Assembly (NCBI GenBank): GCA_024123915.1
Contig: CP099650.1
Location: 3,596,001 to 3,660,000, forward strand
Length of the DNA: 64,000 bases
Direction: 5' to 3'
Source of the DNA: Oxalobacteraceae bacterium OTU3CAMAD1
GTDB lineage: Bacteria > Pseudomonadota > Gammaproteobacteria > Burkholderiales > Burkholderiaceae_D
Part shown: one piece after another, positions 51,489-59,677 of the stretch
Layout of the letters: every line of letters begins with the position of its first letter
How positions within the stretch are numbered: the first letter of the stretch is position 1
Notes under the pieces: generated by a model
What the model saw: only the letters and a program-made list of their open reading frames with translations
The model's database searches: none
Told to the model about the DNA's origin: nothing
Translations under genes and position numbers: made by a program

Positions 51489-52238
51489 TTACAGCTGGCT
51501 CATGCCGCCATCGATGATCAGTTCGGTGCCGACGACGAAGGCGGCCTCGGGCGAGGACAGGTAGAGCACCGCGCCGGCGATCTCGTCCGGCGTACCGAAG
51601 CGTTTCAGCGGGATTTGTTGGGCGATGCCGGCGGCCATGTCGCTCAGTTGCGCGTCGGGCAGGCCCAGGCGGCCATACAAGGGCGTCGACACCGGCCCGG
51701 GGCTGATCACGTTGACGCGCACGCCACGCTCGAGCAGCTCGGCCGACAGCGTCTTGGCGAACGAGATCAGGGCGGCCTTGCTGGCGGCGTAGACCGACGA
51801 GTTGGGCATGCCGAGGTGAGCGTTGATCGAACCGTTCAGCACCACCGCAGCGCCGCGGCTGAACAGCGGCGTCAACGCCTGGATCGTGAAATACGCGCCT
51901 TTGACGTTGACGTTAAAGGTGTGGTCCCACAGCGCTTCGTCGATGTCGTCGAACGGCGCGAACTTGGCTACACCCGCATTGAGGAACAGCGCGTCGAGCG
52001 TGATGCCCTGTTCCTTCAACGTGGCGGCCAGCGTTGCGGCATCCTTGATATCGCCTTGGTCGTTGCGCACGGCGATCGCGGCTTCGCCCAATTGCTGGCG
52101 GGCTGTTTCCAGGGTGACTGGATCGCGTCCGGTGATGATGACGCGCGCGCCTTCGCTGGCGAATCGCATGGCGGTCGCCAGGCCGATGCCGCTGTTGCCG
52201 CCGGTGACGAGGACTGTCTTGTTTTCAAAGCGTTTCAT
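51489..52238 (-). CDS. Classical SDR-family oxidoreductase
   Basis: 249 residues. Cofactor loop TGGNSGIGLA, NAG motif in LFLNAGVAKF, catalytic Ser in LNGSINAH and the YAASKAA tyrosine/lysine pair. It is a cytoplasmic NAD(P)-dependent reductase of unknown substrate. The gene is divergent from a LysR regulator across a palindrome at 52320-52340, so it is probably that regulator's target. Confidence 0.92.
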   Translation of the reverse strand: MKRFENKTVLVTGGNSGIGLATAMRFASEGARVIITGRDPVTLETARQQLGEAAIAVRNDQGDIKDAATLAATLKEQGITLDALFLNAGVAKFAPFDDIDEALWDHTFNVNVKGAYFTIQALTPLFSRGAAVVLNGSINAHLGMPNSSVYAASKAALISFAKTLSAELLERGVRVNVISPGPVSTPLYGRLGLPDAQLSDMAAGIAQQIPLKRFGTPDEIAGAVLYLSSPEAAFVVGTELIIDGGMSQL

Positions 52239-52319
52239 GGTGGTTCTCCAATAAAGAGTGGGTGTGTAGCCACTATAGGATTAATCATCCGAGCAATCAA
52301 AGCCTCGGATATTGGTGCT

Positions 52320-52340
52320 ATATTCAGGTTTTCTGAATAT
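52320..52340. promoter_or_regulatory. Palindromic LysR-type site between SDR and lysR genes
   Basis: ATATTCAG-GTTTT-CTGAATAT is a perfect inverted repeat with 8-base arms, eleven bases upstream of the LysR start. It contains the T-N11-A pattern bound by LysR proteins. Confidence 0.6.
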
Positions 52341-52351
52341 TGGAGGCTGAC

Positions 52352-53257
52352 ATGGACAGGTTGCGGGCGATGGAAGTGTTTGTTGAAGTGGTGCGCAAAA
52401 ACGGCTTCGCGCGGGCGGCCGACGCGCTCGATACATCGCCGGCCAATGTTACGCGCATCATCGCCGATCTGGAGAGCCACCTCGGTACGCGGCTGCTGAA
52501 CCGCAGTTCGCGCAAGATGTCGCTGACCGAAAGCGGCGACGCGCTATACGAGCGCGCCAAGACCATCGTTGAGGATATGGCCGAGGTCGAAGCGATCGCG
52601 TCATCGACGTCGATGACGCCTCGCGGTCTGCTGCGGCTGAACGCGCCGCTCAGTTTTGGCGTGCTGCAACTGGCGCCGCTGTGGGGCAAGTTCATGGACG
52701 AGCACCCCGGCGTCGAGCTGGAGGTGGCGTTGAGCGACCGGGTGGTCGATATCGTCGAGGAGGGCTACGACATGGCGATCCGCATCTCGCGCTCCGGCTC
52801 GACATCGCATGCGGCGCGCAAGCTGGCGACGTCGCAAAATATCTGTTGCGCCGCGCCGTCCTACCTCGAAAAACACGGCGTGCCGAAGGTGCCGCAAGAC
52901 CTCGCCGCGCACCGCTGCATCGGCTACCGCTACGCGGCCACCGCCGACGAGTGGCATTTCAGCGATCATCTGGGACAGGCGGACGTGGTCAAGGTCAACT
53001 GCCCCATGCATACCAATAACGGCGACACGGCGAGGGCCGTGGCCGTCGCTGGGGGCGGGGTCATCTGGCAGCCGACCTTTTTGATCGGCGCCGACTTGAA
53101 AGCGGGGCGGTTGGTGCGCGTGTTGCCGGACTACCATTTGCCCGATATCGACGTGCTGGCGGTGTATCCGAGCCGGCGCCACCTGAGCGCCAAGGTGCGC
53201 GTGATGATCGACTTCTTGGCGGAGGAGTTTTCCGGTATTCCGCCTTGGGATCGATAG
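52352..53257 (+). CDS. LysR-family transcriptional regulator
   Basis: 301 residues. HTH VRKNGFARAADALDTSPANVTRIIADLE, then an effector domain with DRVVDIVEEGYDMAIRI. GGAGG precedes ATG 52352. It is divergent from the SDR gene and has a palindrome just ahead of its start, consistent with autorepression and activation of the SDR gene. Confidence 0.92.
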   Translation: MDRLRAMEVFVEVVRKNGFARAADALDTSPANVTRIIADLESHLGTRLLNRSSRKMSLTESGDALYERAKTIVEDMAEVEAIASSTSMTPRGLLRLNAPLSFGVLQLAPLWGKFMDEHPGVELEVALSDRVVDIVEEGYDMAIRISRSGSTSHAARKLATSQNICCAAPSYLEKHGVPKVPQDLAAHRCIGYRYAATADEWHFSDHLGQADVVKVNCPMHTNNGDTARAVAVAGGGVIWQPTFLIGADLKAGRLVRVLPDYHLPDIDVLAVYPSRRHLSAKVRVMIDFLAEEFSGIPPWDR

Positions 53258-53285
53258 GTAGGTTAGAGGAATTTTCATAAAAATC

Positions 53286-53315
53286 AAAGACTTGTATTTA
53301 TTTGGCCAAGTCTTT
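53286..53315 (+). terminator. Inverted repeat after the lysR gene
   Basis: AAAGACTTG-N12-CAAGTCTTT is a perfect 9-bp stem followed by ATTTTT. It fits a modest intrinsic terminator for the LysR gene, or an upstream element of the DapA-family promoter. Confidence 0.5.
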
Positions 53316-53324
53316 ATTTTTCAG

Positions 53325-53336
53325 ATTGTATAAAAT
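53325..53336. promoter_or_regulatory. Candidate FCD GntR site overlapping the DapA-family promoter
   Basis: ATTGTATAAAAT is one base from the palindrome ATTGTATACAAT typical of FCD-type GntR regulators and contains a TATAAA -10. A related perfect site is at 57839-57850. Confidence 0.4.
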
Positions 53337-53402
53337 ATCCAAAGGGATTATGATTCATGGGTCAGTTTTCCCCCATTCCAACGCCTATCTAAAGGAAGCA
53401 CC

Positions 53403-54347
53403 ATGAGCGACAACATCTTCACCGGCACCATTCCGGCCCTGATGACTCCCTGCACCCCCGAGCGCACCCCCGACTTCGACGCGCTGGTGAAGAAGGGCCG
53501 CGAGCTAGTCGACCTCGGTATGAGCGCGGTGGTGTATTGCGGCTCGATGGGCGATTGGCCGCTGCTGACCGAAGCGCAGCGCCAGGAGGGTGTGGCGCGC
53601 CTGGTCGGCGCCGGTGTGCCGACCATCGTCGGCACCGGCGCGGTCAATTCGAAGGAGGCGGTGTCGCACGCCGCGCACGCCGCCAAGGTGGGCGCGAGCG
53701 GCCTGATGGTGATTCCACGCGTGCTGTCGCGCGGCGCCTCGCCGGCGGCGCAAAAGGCGCACTTCGAGGCCGTCCTGTCGGCCGCGCCCAAGCTGCCGAG
53801 CGTGATCTACAACAGCCCGTACTACGGCTTCGCCACGCGCGCCGACCTGTTCTTCGAACTGCGGGCCAAGCACTCCAACCTGATCGGCTTCAAAGAGTTC
53901 GGCGGCGCGGTCGATCTGCGCTACGCGGCCGAGCACATCACTAGCCAGGACGAGAACGTCACGCTGATGGCCGGCGTCGATACGCAGGTGTTCCATGGCT
54001 TCGTCAACTGCGGCGCAACCGGCGCCATTACCGGCATCGGCAACGCGCTGCCGCGCGAAGTGCTGCAACTGGTCGCGCTGTGCCGCAAGGCCGCCAACGG
54101 CGACGTCACCGCCCGCCGCCAGGCGCGCGAGCTGGAATCGGCGCTGGCCGTGCTGTCGTCGTTCGACGAGGGCACCGACCTGGTGCTGTTCTACAAGTAC
54201 CTGATGGTGCTCAACGGCGACAAGGAATACACCTTGCACTTCAACGAGACCGATGTGCTGAGCGACAGCCAGCGTCGCTATGCCGAGATCCAGTATGGCC
54301 TGTTCCGCACCTGGTACGCCGGCTGGTCGAAAGAGGTCGCCGCCTAA
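53403..54347 (+). CDS. DapA/NAL-superfamily lyase or deaminase
   Basis: 314 residues. The class I aldolase-type barrel shows Tyr 136 in VIYNSPYYG and the Schiff-base Lys 164 in LIGFKEFGG. The usual DapA substrate loop GTTGE is replaced by CGSMGDWP, so it is not lysine-pathway DapA. Such paralogues act on keto-deoxy sugars, or as deaminases in hydroxyproline catabolism. AAAGGAAGCACC precedes the ATG. The next gene, 107 bases on, is an FCD GntR regulator, its likely controller. Confidence 0.85.
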   Translation: MSDNIFTGTIPALMTPCTPERTPDFDALVKKGRELVDLGMSAVVYCGSMGDWPLLTEAQRQEGVARLVGAGVPTIVGTGAVNSKEAVSHAAHAAKVGASGLMVIPRVLSRGASPAAQKAHFEAVLSAAPKLPSVIYNSPYYGFATRADLFFELRAKHSNLIGFKEFGGAVDLRYAAEHITSQDENVTLMAGVDTQVFHGFVNCGATGAITGIGNALPREVLQLVALCRKAANGDVTARRQARELESALAVLSSFDEGTDLVLFYKYLMVLNGDKEYTLHFNETDVLSDSQRRYAEIQYGLFRTWYAGWSKEVAA

Positions 54348-54379
54348 GGTTTCCGGCCGCGCGCCGGATATGTTCCGGC

Positions 54380-54412
54380 GCAGGCGACAATATAATTTAT
54401 ACTGCCGCCTGC
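54380..54412. promoter_or_regulatory. Promoter of the GntR gene inside an inverted repeat
   Basis: A perfect TATAAT (54391-54396) is flanked by the arms GCAGGCG (54380-54386) and CGCCTGC (54406-54412). The arrangement suggests a repressible promoter for the gene at 54455. Confidence 0.45.
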
Positions 54413-54454
54413 AAAGTTCGGGCGCCTGCCCGGACACCTGACCGAAAGCCCGCC

Positions 54455-55153
54455 ATGAGTTCCACCGTTACCGCCGCCAAGGCCGCAGTTCCGCGCTTCG
54501 CCGTGACCACCGTCGCCGAGCAGGCGGCGGATGCGCTGCGACGCAAGATCATGGCTGGCGACCTGCCGGAGGGATTCCAGCTGCGACAGGACGCGCTGGC
54601 GGCCGAATTCGGCATCAGCCGGATTCCGGTGCGCGAGGCGCTGGTGCAGCTCGAAGGCGAAGGCCTGGTCAGGATCGTTCCCCACAAGGGCGCCGTGGTG
54701 TCCGAGTTGTCGATCGCCGAGATCAATGAACTGTTCATGCTGCGCGGCCTGCTTGAGCCGCTACTGCTGAAGAAGTCCGCGCCCAAGCTCACGCAAGCCG
54801 ACTTCGCCGAAATCGACGCCATCCTGGCCGAGTATAAGCAAGAATTACACGCACAGCATCCAACCCGTTGGGGCGAGCTGAACACGCGCCTGCACGACCT
54901 GCTGATGTCGCGCGCGGAGCAGCCCCGCACCATGGCCATCGTCGCCGGCTTGTTGCAGCAGACCGACCGCTACACGCGCCTGCAATTGTCCCTGAGCGTC
55001 GATAGCTGCCGGCGCGCCGAGGAAGAGCACGCCGAACTTGTGCGCCTGTGCAAAGTCGGCGAGGTGAGGGCGGCGGCCAGCCTGCTGAAGCGGCATATCG
55101 ACCACGCGGCCGCCGAGCTGGAGCGCTTCATCGTGTCGCGCCGGCGGCCGTAG
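54455..55153 (+). CDS. GntR-family (FCD) transcriptional regulator
   Basis: 232 residues. N-terminal winged helix (about 20-80: QLRQDALAAEFGISRIPVREALVQLEGEGLV), then an all-helical FCD ligand domain (about 95-220) with a conserved metal-site pattern LNTRLHDLLM and HAELVRL, RHIDHA histidines. FCD regulators bind organic acids through a metal. It follows the DapA-family gene and is expected to repress it. Confidence 0.9.
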   Translation: MSSTVTAAKAAVPRFAVTTVAEQAADALRRKIMAGDLPEGFQLRQDALAAEFGISRIPVREALVQLEGEGLVRIVPHKGAVVSELSIAEINELFMLRGLLEPLLLKKSAPKLTQADFAEIDAILAEYKQELHAQHPTRWGELNTRLHDLLMSRAEQPRTMAIVAGLLQQTDRYTRLQLSLSVDSCRRAEEEHAELVRLCKVGEVRAAASLLKRHIDHAAAELERFIVSRRRP

Positions 55154-55255
55154 CGCGACAAAGCCTCCTGAAGCAGCATCGATTTGATTCTGTCTCAACC
55201 TCCGCGTCATCACAATAGCTGAAAATTCGGTACAGGCTGTGCGAAAACCCAGGCC

Positions 55256-55300
55256 TGGGCTCAGGTTGTCACTTGACAACCTGAGCCCACGTCCTATACT
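55256..55300 (+). promoter_or_regulatory. 34-bp perfect palindrome overlapping the toxin-antitoxin promoter
   Basis: TGGGCTCAGGTTGTCA-CT-TGACAACCTGAGCCCA (55256-55289) has 16-base perfect arms. TTGACA (55273-55278) inside the right arm, a 16-base spacer and TATACT (55295-55300) form a strong promoter whose start would lie a few bases before the ATG at 55312. A protein bound here would block RNA polymerase. Confidence 0.8.
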
Positions 55301-55311
55301 GGAGATCACCG

Positions 55312-55587
55312 ATGATCCGTCCCTCCCATCCCAATAAGGACATCGAGGATGCTCTCCGACACGCTGAAAAACAGGGATGGCGCGTTGAGGTTGGCGGCGG
55401 CCATGCTTGGGGGCGAATTTACTGTCCATACAACGATCGCGAGTGCCGTTGCGGCGAATTTTGTATCGCGTCGGTATGGTGCACGCCGAAGAATCCTGGC
55501 AACCACGCGCGTGCCTTGCGGCGGGTCGTTGACGGTTGCACGGTGCGCCGCAGGGAACAGCAAGCAGCCAACGATGCCGAGGATTGA
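55312..55587 (+). CDS. HicA-like toxin candidate
   Basis: 91 residues. The region DIEDALRHAEKQGWRVEVGGGHAWGRIYCP (residues 10-39) resembles HicA, whose catalytic His follows a GSH-type turn; here it is GGGHAWG. Unlike typical HicA it has four Cys clustered as YNDRECRCGEFC plus a later Cys, possibly a metal site. HicA toxins cleave mRNA. GGAG lies directly after the -10, so the leader is extremely short. A DNA-binding antitoxin candidate follows after three bases. Confidence 0.65.
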   Translation: MIRPSHPNKDIEDALRHAEKQGWRVEVGGGHAWGRIYCPYNDRECRCGEFCIASVWCTPKNPGNHARALRRVVDGCTVRRREQQAANDAED

Positions 55588-55590
55588 CAA

Positions 55591-56115
55591 ATGGAATACA
55601 CTTTTACGTTGAAGTATCAGCTCACCGATGATGACCCTGATGCCGATAAGTTGGTCGAGCGCCTAGGCGAGGAAGGCTGCGACGATGCCTTGGTCGGGAT
55701 CGGTCAACCGGGCCGGCTGGCACTGGAATTCACACGCGACGCCGACAACGCGGACGTTGCCGTGCGCAGCGCATTGGCCGACGTGCGCAGAGCTATCCCT
55801 TCGGCGACGTTGATCGAGGTTGCCCCGGATTTGGTTGGATTGACAGACGTGGCTGAATTGGTGGGCGTGTCACGGCAAAACATGCGCAAGCTGATGTTGA
55901 CTTACCCGGGCAGTTTCCCGGCGCCGGTACATGAAGGCAGTTCTTCGATATGGCATTTGGCGGACGTGTTGGCTTGGCTGCAGGCCAAGGGCGGCTACAC
56001 GTTGACGCAAGATGTGCTCGAAGTGGCTAACGTCGCGCTGCAGGTCAATGTAGCGAAGGAAGGGCAGCGGTTATTGCATTGCGGTTCGGAGGAGCTAAAG
56101 GCGTTGGTTGGGTGA
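55591..56115 (+). CDS. Antitoxin candidate with HTH domain
   Basis: 174 residues. The N-terminal half (about 1-80) is a HicB-like alpha/beta domain (YTFTLKYQLTDDD, LALEFTRDADNADVAVRSALADVRRA). The C-terminal half has a MerR/AlpA-like HTH (LTDVAELVGVSRQNMRKLML) followed by WHLADVLAWLQ. GAGGATTGACAA precedes the ATG. It should neutralise the upstream protein and repress the operon through the 34-bp palindrome. Confidence 0.75.
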   Translation: MEYTFTLKYQLTDDDPDADKLVERLGEEGCDDALVGIGQPGRLALEFTRDADNADVAVRSALADVRRAIPSATLIEVAPDLVGLTDVAELVGVSRQNMRKLMLTYPGSFPAPVHEGSSSIWHLADVLAWLQAKGGYTLTQDVLEVANVALQVNVAKEGQRLLHCGSEELKALVG

Positions 56116-56242
56116 GCTCTTACCGTGCTCCTGAACATACACTAGCCTTCGTAGCACGGCCCGTGACCCAGTATTCGATACTGCGGAGAAAATCATTCTG
56201 ATATGGCATGATTGGCGGTCCATTATCTTTCTAAGGCTGCGC

Positions 56243-56920
56243 ATGACCATCACCCACCTCATCTCCGACTGCGACGGCGTGCTGATCGACAGTGAAGCCA
56301 TCGCCCTGCAGGCGCTGGCCGACTTTCTCGCGCCGATCGCCGGCGACCGCGAGCGTGTGTTGCCACTGATCCGTCCACGGCTCGGCCTGAAACTCGAAGC
56401 GCTGGTACTGGGCGTGTGCGCCGAACTGGGCCTGCCGGAACCGAGCGCCGCCGATCTGGCCGTCATGCGCGGGGTGGTCGAGGCCGAATGCGACCGCAAG
56501 GCCGAGCCGGTGCCCGGCGTCCAGGCCGCGCTGCGCGCCATCGCGCTGCCCAAGGCCGTCGCCAGCAACAGCCGCTTGGTGCGCGTGCAGGGGCTGCTGG
56601 AGCGCACCGGGCTGATCTCCCTGTTTGACGGCGGCCTCTACACGGCCGATATCGCGGGCCGGCCGAAACCCGATCCGGCCGTCTACCTGATGGCGGCCGC
56701 CGGCATGGGCGCACGTGTCGCCGACTGCATCGTCGTCGAGGACAGCATCACCGGCGTGCACGCGGCCGTGGGGGCCGGCACCGTCGTGTTGGGCTTTACC
56801 GGCGGTCCGCACAGCCCGCCGGACCAGCCCGAACGGCTGCGAGAGGCCGGCGCCCGACTGGTGTTCGGCTCGATGGCCGAACTGCCGGAATTGGTGGAGG
56901 GATTGCGTCGGCAATCTTGA
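56243..56920 (+). CDS. HAD-superfamily phosphatase (beta-phosphoglucomutase/YieH-like)
   Basis: 225 residues. Motif I DCDGVLIDSE with the nucleophile Asp 9, motif II ASNSR, motif III Lys in GRPKPDPAVY and motif IV VEDSITGVHAA are all present, with an inserted helical cap. It hydrolyses sugar phosphates or similar metabolites. It stands alone between the toxin-antitoxin module and the convergent PhyH gene. Confidence 0.92.
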   Translation: MTITHLISDCDGVLIDSEAIALQALADFLAPIAGDRERVLPLIRPRLGLKLEALVLGVCAELGLPEPSAADLAVMRGVVEAECDRKAEPVPGVQAALRAIALPKAVASNSRLVRVQGLLERTGLISLFDGGLYTADIAGRPKPDPAVYLMAAAGMGARVADCIVVEDSITGVHAAVGAGTVVLGFTGGPHSPPDQPERLREAGARLVFGSMAELPELVEGLRRQS

Positions 56921-56935
56921 GCATGGCTCGCGCGC

Positions 56936-57805
56936 TTAGCCAGCCATTCCCATCCGTTCACCTGGCGACACGCCGGTCAGCAGACCCGCGATGGTGTGCT
57001 CCTGCACGATAGGATCGAGCGTGTCGACCACGCGGCAGGTGATGTGGCGGCGCACCGCCTCCGGCAAGCTGTCGTAATAGCCGCGCGTCAGTTGCAGGTC
57101 GTGCTTGTCGGCGTTGCGGGCGTCCGGCGCGTCGACGCCCAGCACGAACACCGGACGCGATTTGTCGGACTGGTTTGCCGTGCCGCGATGGATGGTCAAC
57201 GCCGAGCGCGCCGAAATGTCGCCCATCTTGGCCAGCTTGCGCTGTGCCAGCGCCTCGTAGCGCGGCCATAAATCGCGCGCCGGGAACATCGAGTCGCCGC
57301 CGGCCAGGTCGTCCCACTGTGTGCCGGGGGCGATTTCGAACGGACCCATGTCCTCGGTCACGTCCACCGTTGTGATGTTGAACGCCAGCGAATTGAGGCG
57401 CCGGCCCTTCAGCGTCGCCTCCGGCGTGGGAAAGTCGCGGTGCCAGGGCTGGTGCAGCGCGCCGGGACCGGGAACGTCGAAGCCGGCTTCGACGATACGA
57501 TAATCGGGTCCCAGGATGGCGCGGCAGACCGCCACCACCCACGGGTGCGTGACGATGTCGATAAAGCCGCTGAGGCGCTCCGGGTGGATCTCGACATAAT
57601 AGCGGTTGGGCCCGCGACCGAGGGCGCCGCCCGGGCGGGCCAGCGCTTCCTGGAACAGCACGGCGATATCCGCGCCCAGTTGGCGCACCCACTCACGGGT
57701 GAAGGCGCCTTTGCAGGCGATAAAGCCGTCGCCGTACAGGCCGCTCATGATGGCGGCTTCGCTGTAATCGGCCGACGCCGAGGACTTGAGCTGGTCTGGA
57801 TCCAT
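56936..57805 (-). CDS. Phytanoyl-CoA dioxygenase (PhyH) family Fe(II)/2-oxoglutarate enzyme
   Basis: 289 residues. The double-stranded beta-helix has the iron facial triad: H-x-D in QPWHRDFPTPE and a distal His, probably in LTIHRGTANQS, with the nearby Arg for 2-oxoglutarate. It hydroxylates a small carboxylate or lipid-like substrate; identity unknown. AGGAGG precedes the ATG. A perfect GntR-type palindrome lies 33 bases upstream of the start, which may place it under the FCD regulator at 54455. Confidence 0.88.
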   Translation of the reverse strand: MDPDQLKSSASADYSEAAIMSGLYGDGFIACKGAFTREWVRQLGADIAVLFQEALARPGGALGRGPNRYYVEIHPERLSGFIDIVTHPWVVAVCRAILGPDYRIVEAGFDVPGPGALHQPWHRDFPTPEATLKGRRLNSLAFNITTVDVTEDMGPFEIAPGTQWDDLAGGDSMFPARDLWPRYEALAQRKLAKMGDISARSALTIHRGTANQSDKSRPVFVLGVDAPDARNADKHDLQLTRGYYDSLPEAVRRHITCRVVDTLDPIVQEHTIAGLLTGVSPGERMGMAG

Positions 57806-57838
57806 GATGGCCTCCTGTTTGCGATGTTGTCACGGATT

Positions 57839-57850
57839 ATTGTAGACAAT
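57839..57850. promoter_or_regulatory. Candidate FCD GntR operator upstream of the PhyH gene
   Basis: ATTGTAGACAAT has perfect ATTGT/ACAAT arms, the shape of FCD GntR operators, and is close to the site at 53325-53336. Confidence 0.45.
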
Positions 57851-57966
57851 CGGGCCAATGGGCGCGGCACGGCTGAACCGTCCACCCGCAGGACCGGTGC
57901 TCTTTGTGCGGTAACGTACAGCGGGCTGGCCGAGAGACTTTTATCATTGACGGCCGACATGTCGAG

Positions 57967-57987
57967 TTCCGCGCTTTACGCGCGGAA
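57967..57987 (+). promoter_or_regulatory. Hairpin in the leader of the mscS-type gene
   Basis: TTCCGCGC-TTTAC-GCGCGGAA is a perfect 8-bp stem with a five-base loop, 33 bases before the ATG at 58021. It may be a transcript-stabilising or regulatory element. Confidence 0.4.
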
Positions 57988-58020
57988 ACTACATGCAACA
58001 GGCATAGGAGTCGTTCTTAG

Positions 58021-59670
58021 ATGCGTTTTATTCCCACTTTCCTGATTTGGCTTGTGCTCGCGCTGTCCGCGCCGCTGGCCGTCGCGGCATCGCCCGCCAA
58101 GCCCGCCGCCGAGGCGCCGGCCGTTCCCGCCGACACGCTCGGCCGCGAGACCCCGCGCTCGATGGTCGCCGGGCTGATCGGCGCCTTGGCCGAACTCGAT
58201 TACGACCGCGCCGCCCAGTTCTTCGATCTGCCCGCGCCGACCAGCAACCGGCAACAGCGCACCGCCGCCAGCCAGGCGCGCGCATTCCATGCGCTGCTCG
58301 ACGATAACGGCTCGCTCAAGCCGTTCGCCGCCTTGTCGAACGTCGACACGGGCAGGCTGGACGACGATCTGCCGGCCGACGAGGAAAATATCGGTGAAAT
58401 CACGTTGCAGGGCAAGGAAGTGCCGATTCTGCTCACGCGCGGCCAGGACGGCGACAGGCAGGTGTGGCGCATCTCGAAAGAGACGCTGGCGCTGACGTCG
58501 GCGGCGATCAAGCTGGCGCCGGTGGTGCAGGCGCCGCCGAAGAACGAATGGTTTGTCGCCGGCGCGCCCCTCAAGGACTGGGGCGTGCTGCTCGGGCTGG
58601 GCGTGGTGGTGTTCGGCGGCTTGTGGCTCGTTTCCGTCATTTGCGTGACCGTCATCCGCCGGCTGGTCGCCGATCCGGCCGCCAGCAGCGGCTACCGCTT
58701 CGCCGAGGCGGCGCTGCCGCCACTGAGCCTGCTGATCGCCGTCGGCGTCTTCTACAACTGGGCCGACGCGCTGCCCGTGTCCATCGTCGCGCGCCAGAAT
58801 CTGCTGCGCTACACCGGTGTCATCACCGCCATCGCGGTGGTGTGGTTCGGCCTGCGGCTGGTCGACGGCATCGCCGACCTCGCCGTCGCGCGCATGCAGC
58901 GCCACCAGCGCCGCCAGATCGTCTCCGTCATCATCCTGGCGCGGCGCACGGTCAAGTTCCTGCTGCTCGCGTTCGCCGGCATCGGCATACTCGGCACCTT
59001 CGGCATCGATGTCACCACAGGGATCGCGGCGCTGGGTATCGGCGGTATCGCGCTGGCGCTGGGCGCCCAGAAGACCGTGGAGAATCTGGTCGGCAGCGTC
59101 ACCATCATCGCCGACCGCCCGCTACAGGTGGGCGACTTCGTCAAGGTCGGCGACGTGGTCGGGACGGTGGAGGACGTCGGCATCCGCTCGTCGCGCATCC
59201 GCACCGGCGAGCGCACCGTGGTGACCGTTCCCAACGGCGACCTGTCCGCGCGCCAGATCGAGAACTACGCCGAGCGCGACCGCTTCCTGTTCAATCCGGT
59301 GATCGCCATTTCCTACGGCACCACGTCGGCCAAGCTGCGCGAGGCCATCACCATCGTCCAGCAGGTGCTGGCCACGCATGACAAGATGGCGGAGGGCGCT
59401 CGCGCCCGGCTGGGCAACATCACCGACCGCGCCTTCAATATCGAGGTGTTCTCGTATATCGACGTCCCGGACTTCGACACCCAGGTGGTCATCCGCGAAG
59501 AGCTGTTGCTGACGATCTACGAACGGCTGGAAGCGGCCGGCATCGGCCTGGCGTTCCCGGCCCAGACCGTTTTCTACGCGCCGCAGCGCGCGGCGGCGAC
59601 GGAAATGCCCACGCCGGTCGGGATAGGGGTGACCGCCGCGCGTAACAGCTTCGCCAAATCGGTGATGTAA
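58021..59670 (+). CDS. MscS-family mechanosensitive channel
   Basis: 549 residues. Signal peptide (1-22), a periplasmic domain (about 25-180), four to five transmembrane helices, and the MscS core (about 320-500): pore helix ALGIGGIALALGAQKTVENLVGSV, then GDFVKVGDVVGTVEDVGIRSSRIRT of the beta domain. It releases osmolytes on hypo-osmotic shock. AGGAG lies ten bases before the ATG and a stable hairpin is in the leader. Convergent with the CorC-like gene. Confidence 0.93.
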   Translation: MRFIPTFLIWLVLALSAPLAVAASPAKPAAEAPAVPADTLGRETPRSMVAGLIGALAELDYDRAAQFFDLPAPTSNRQQRTAASQARAFHALLDDNGSLKPFAALSNVDTGRLDDDLPADEENIGEITLQGKEVPILLTRGQDGDRQVWRISKETLALTSAAIKLAPVVQAPPKNEWFVAGAPLKDWGVLLGLGVVVFGGLWLVSVICVTVIRRLVADPAASSGYRFAEAALPPLSLLIAVGVFYNWADALPVSIVARQNLLRYTGVITAIAVVWFGLRLVDGIADLAVARMQRHQRRQIVSVIILARRTVKFLLLAFAGIGILGTFGIDVTTGIAALGIGGIALALGAQKTVENLVGSVTIIADRPLQVGDFVKVGDVVGTVEDVGIRSSRIRTGERTVVTVPNGDLSARQIENYAERDRFLFNPVIAISYGTTSAKLREAITIVQQVLATHDKMAEGARARLGNITDRAFNIEVFSYIDVPDFDTQVVIREELLLTIYERLEAAGIGLAFPAQTVFYAPQRAAATEMPTPVGIGVTAARNSFAKSVM

Positions 59671-59677
59671 CAAGCGC

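Noticed and set aside
53286..53315. Hairpin considered as a riboswitch for the DapA-family gene
   Set aside because: A single AT-rich stem with a T-run fits a terminator of the preceding gene; no conserved core is visible.
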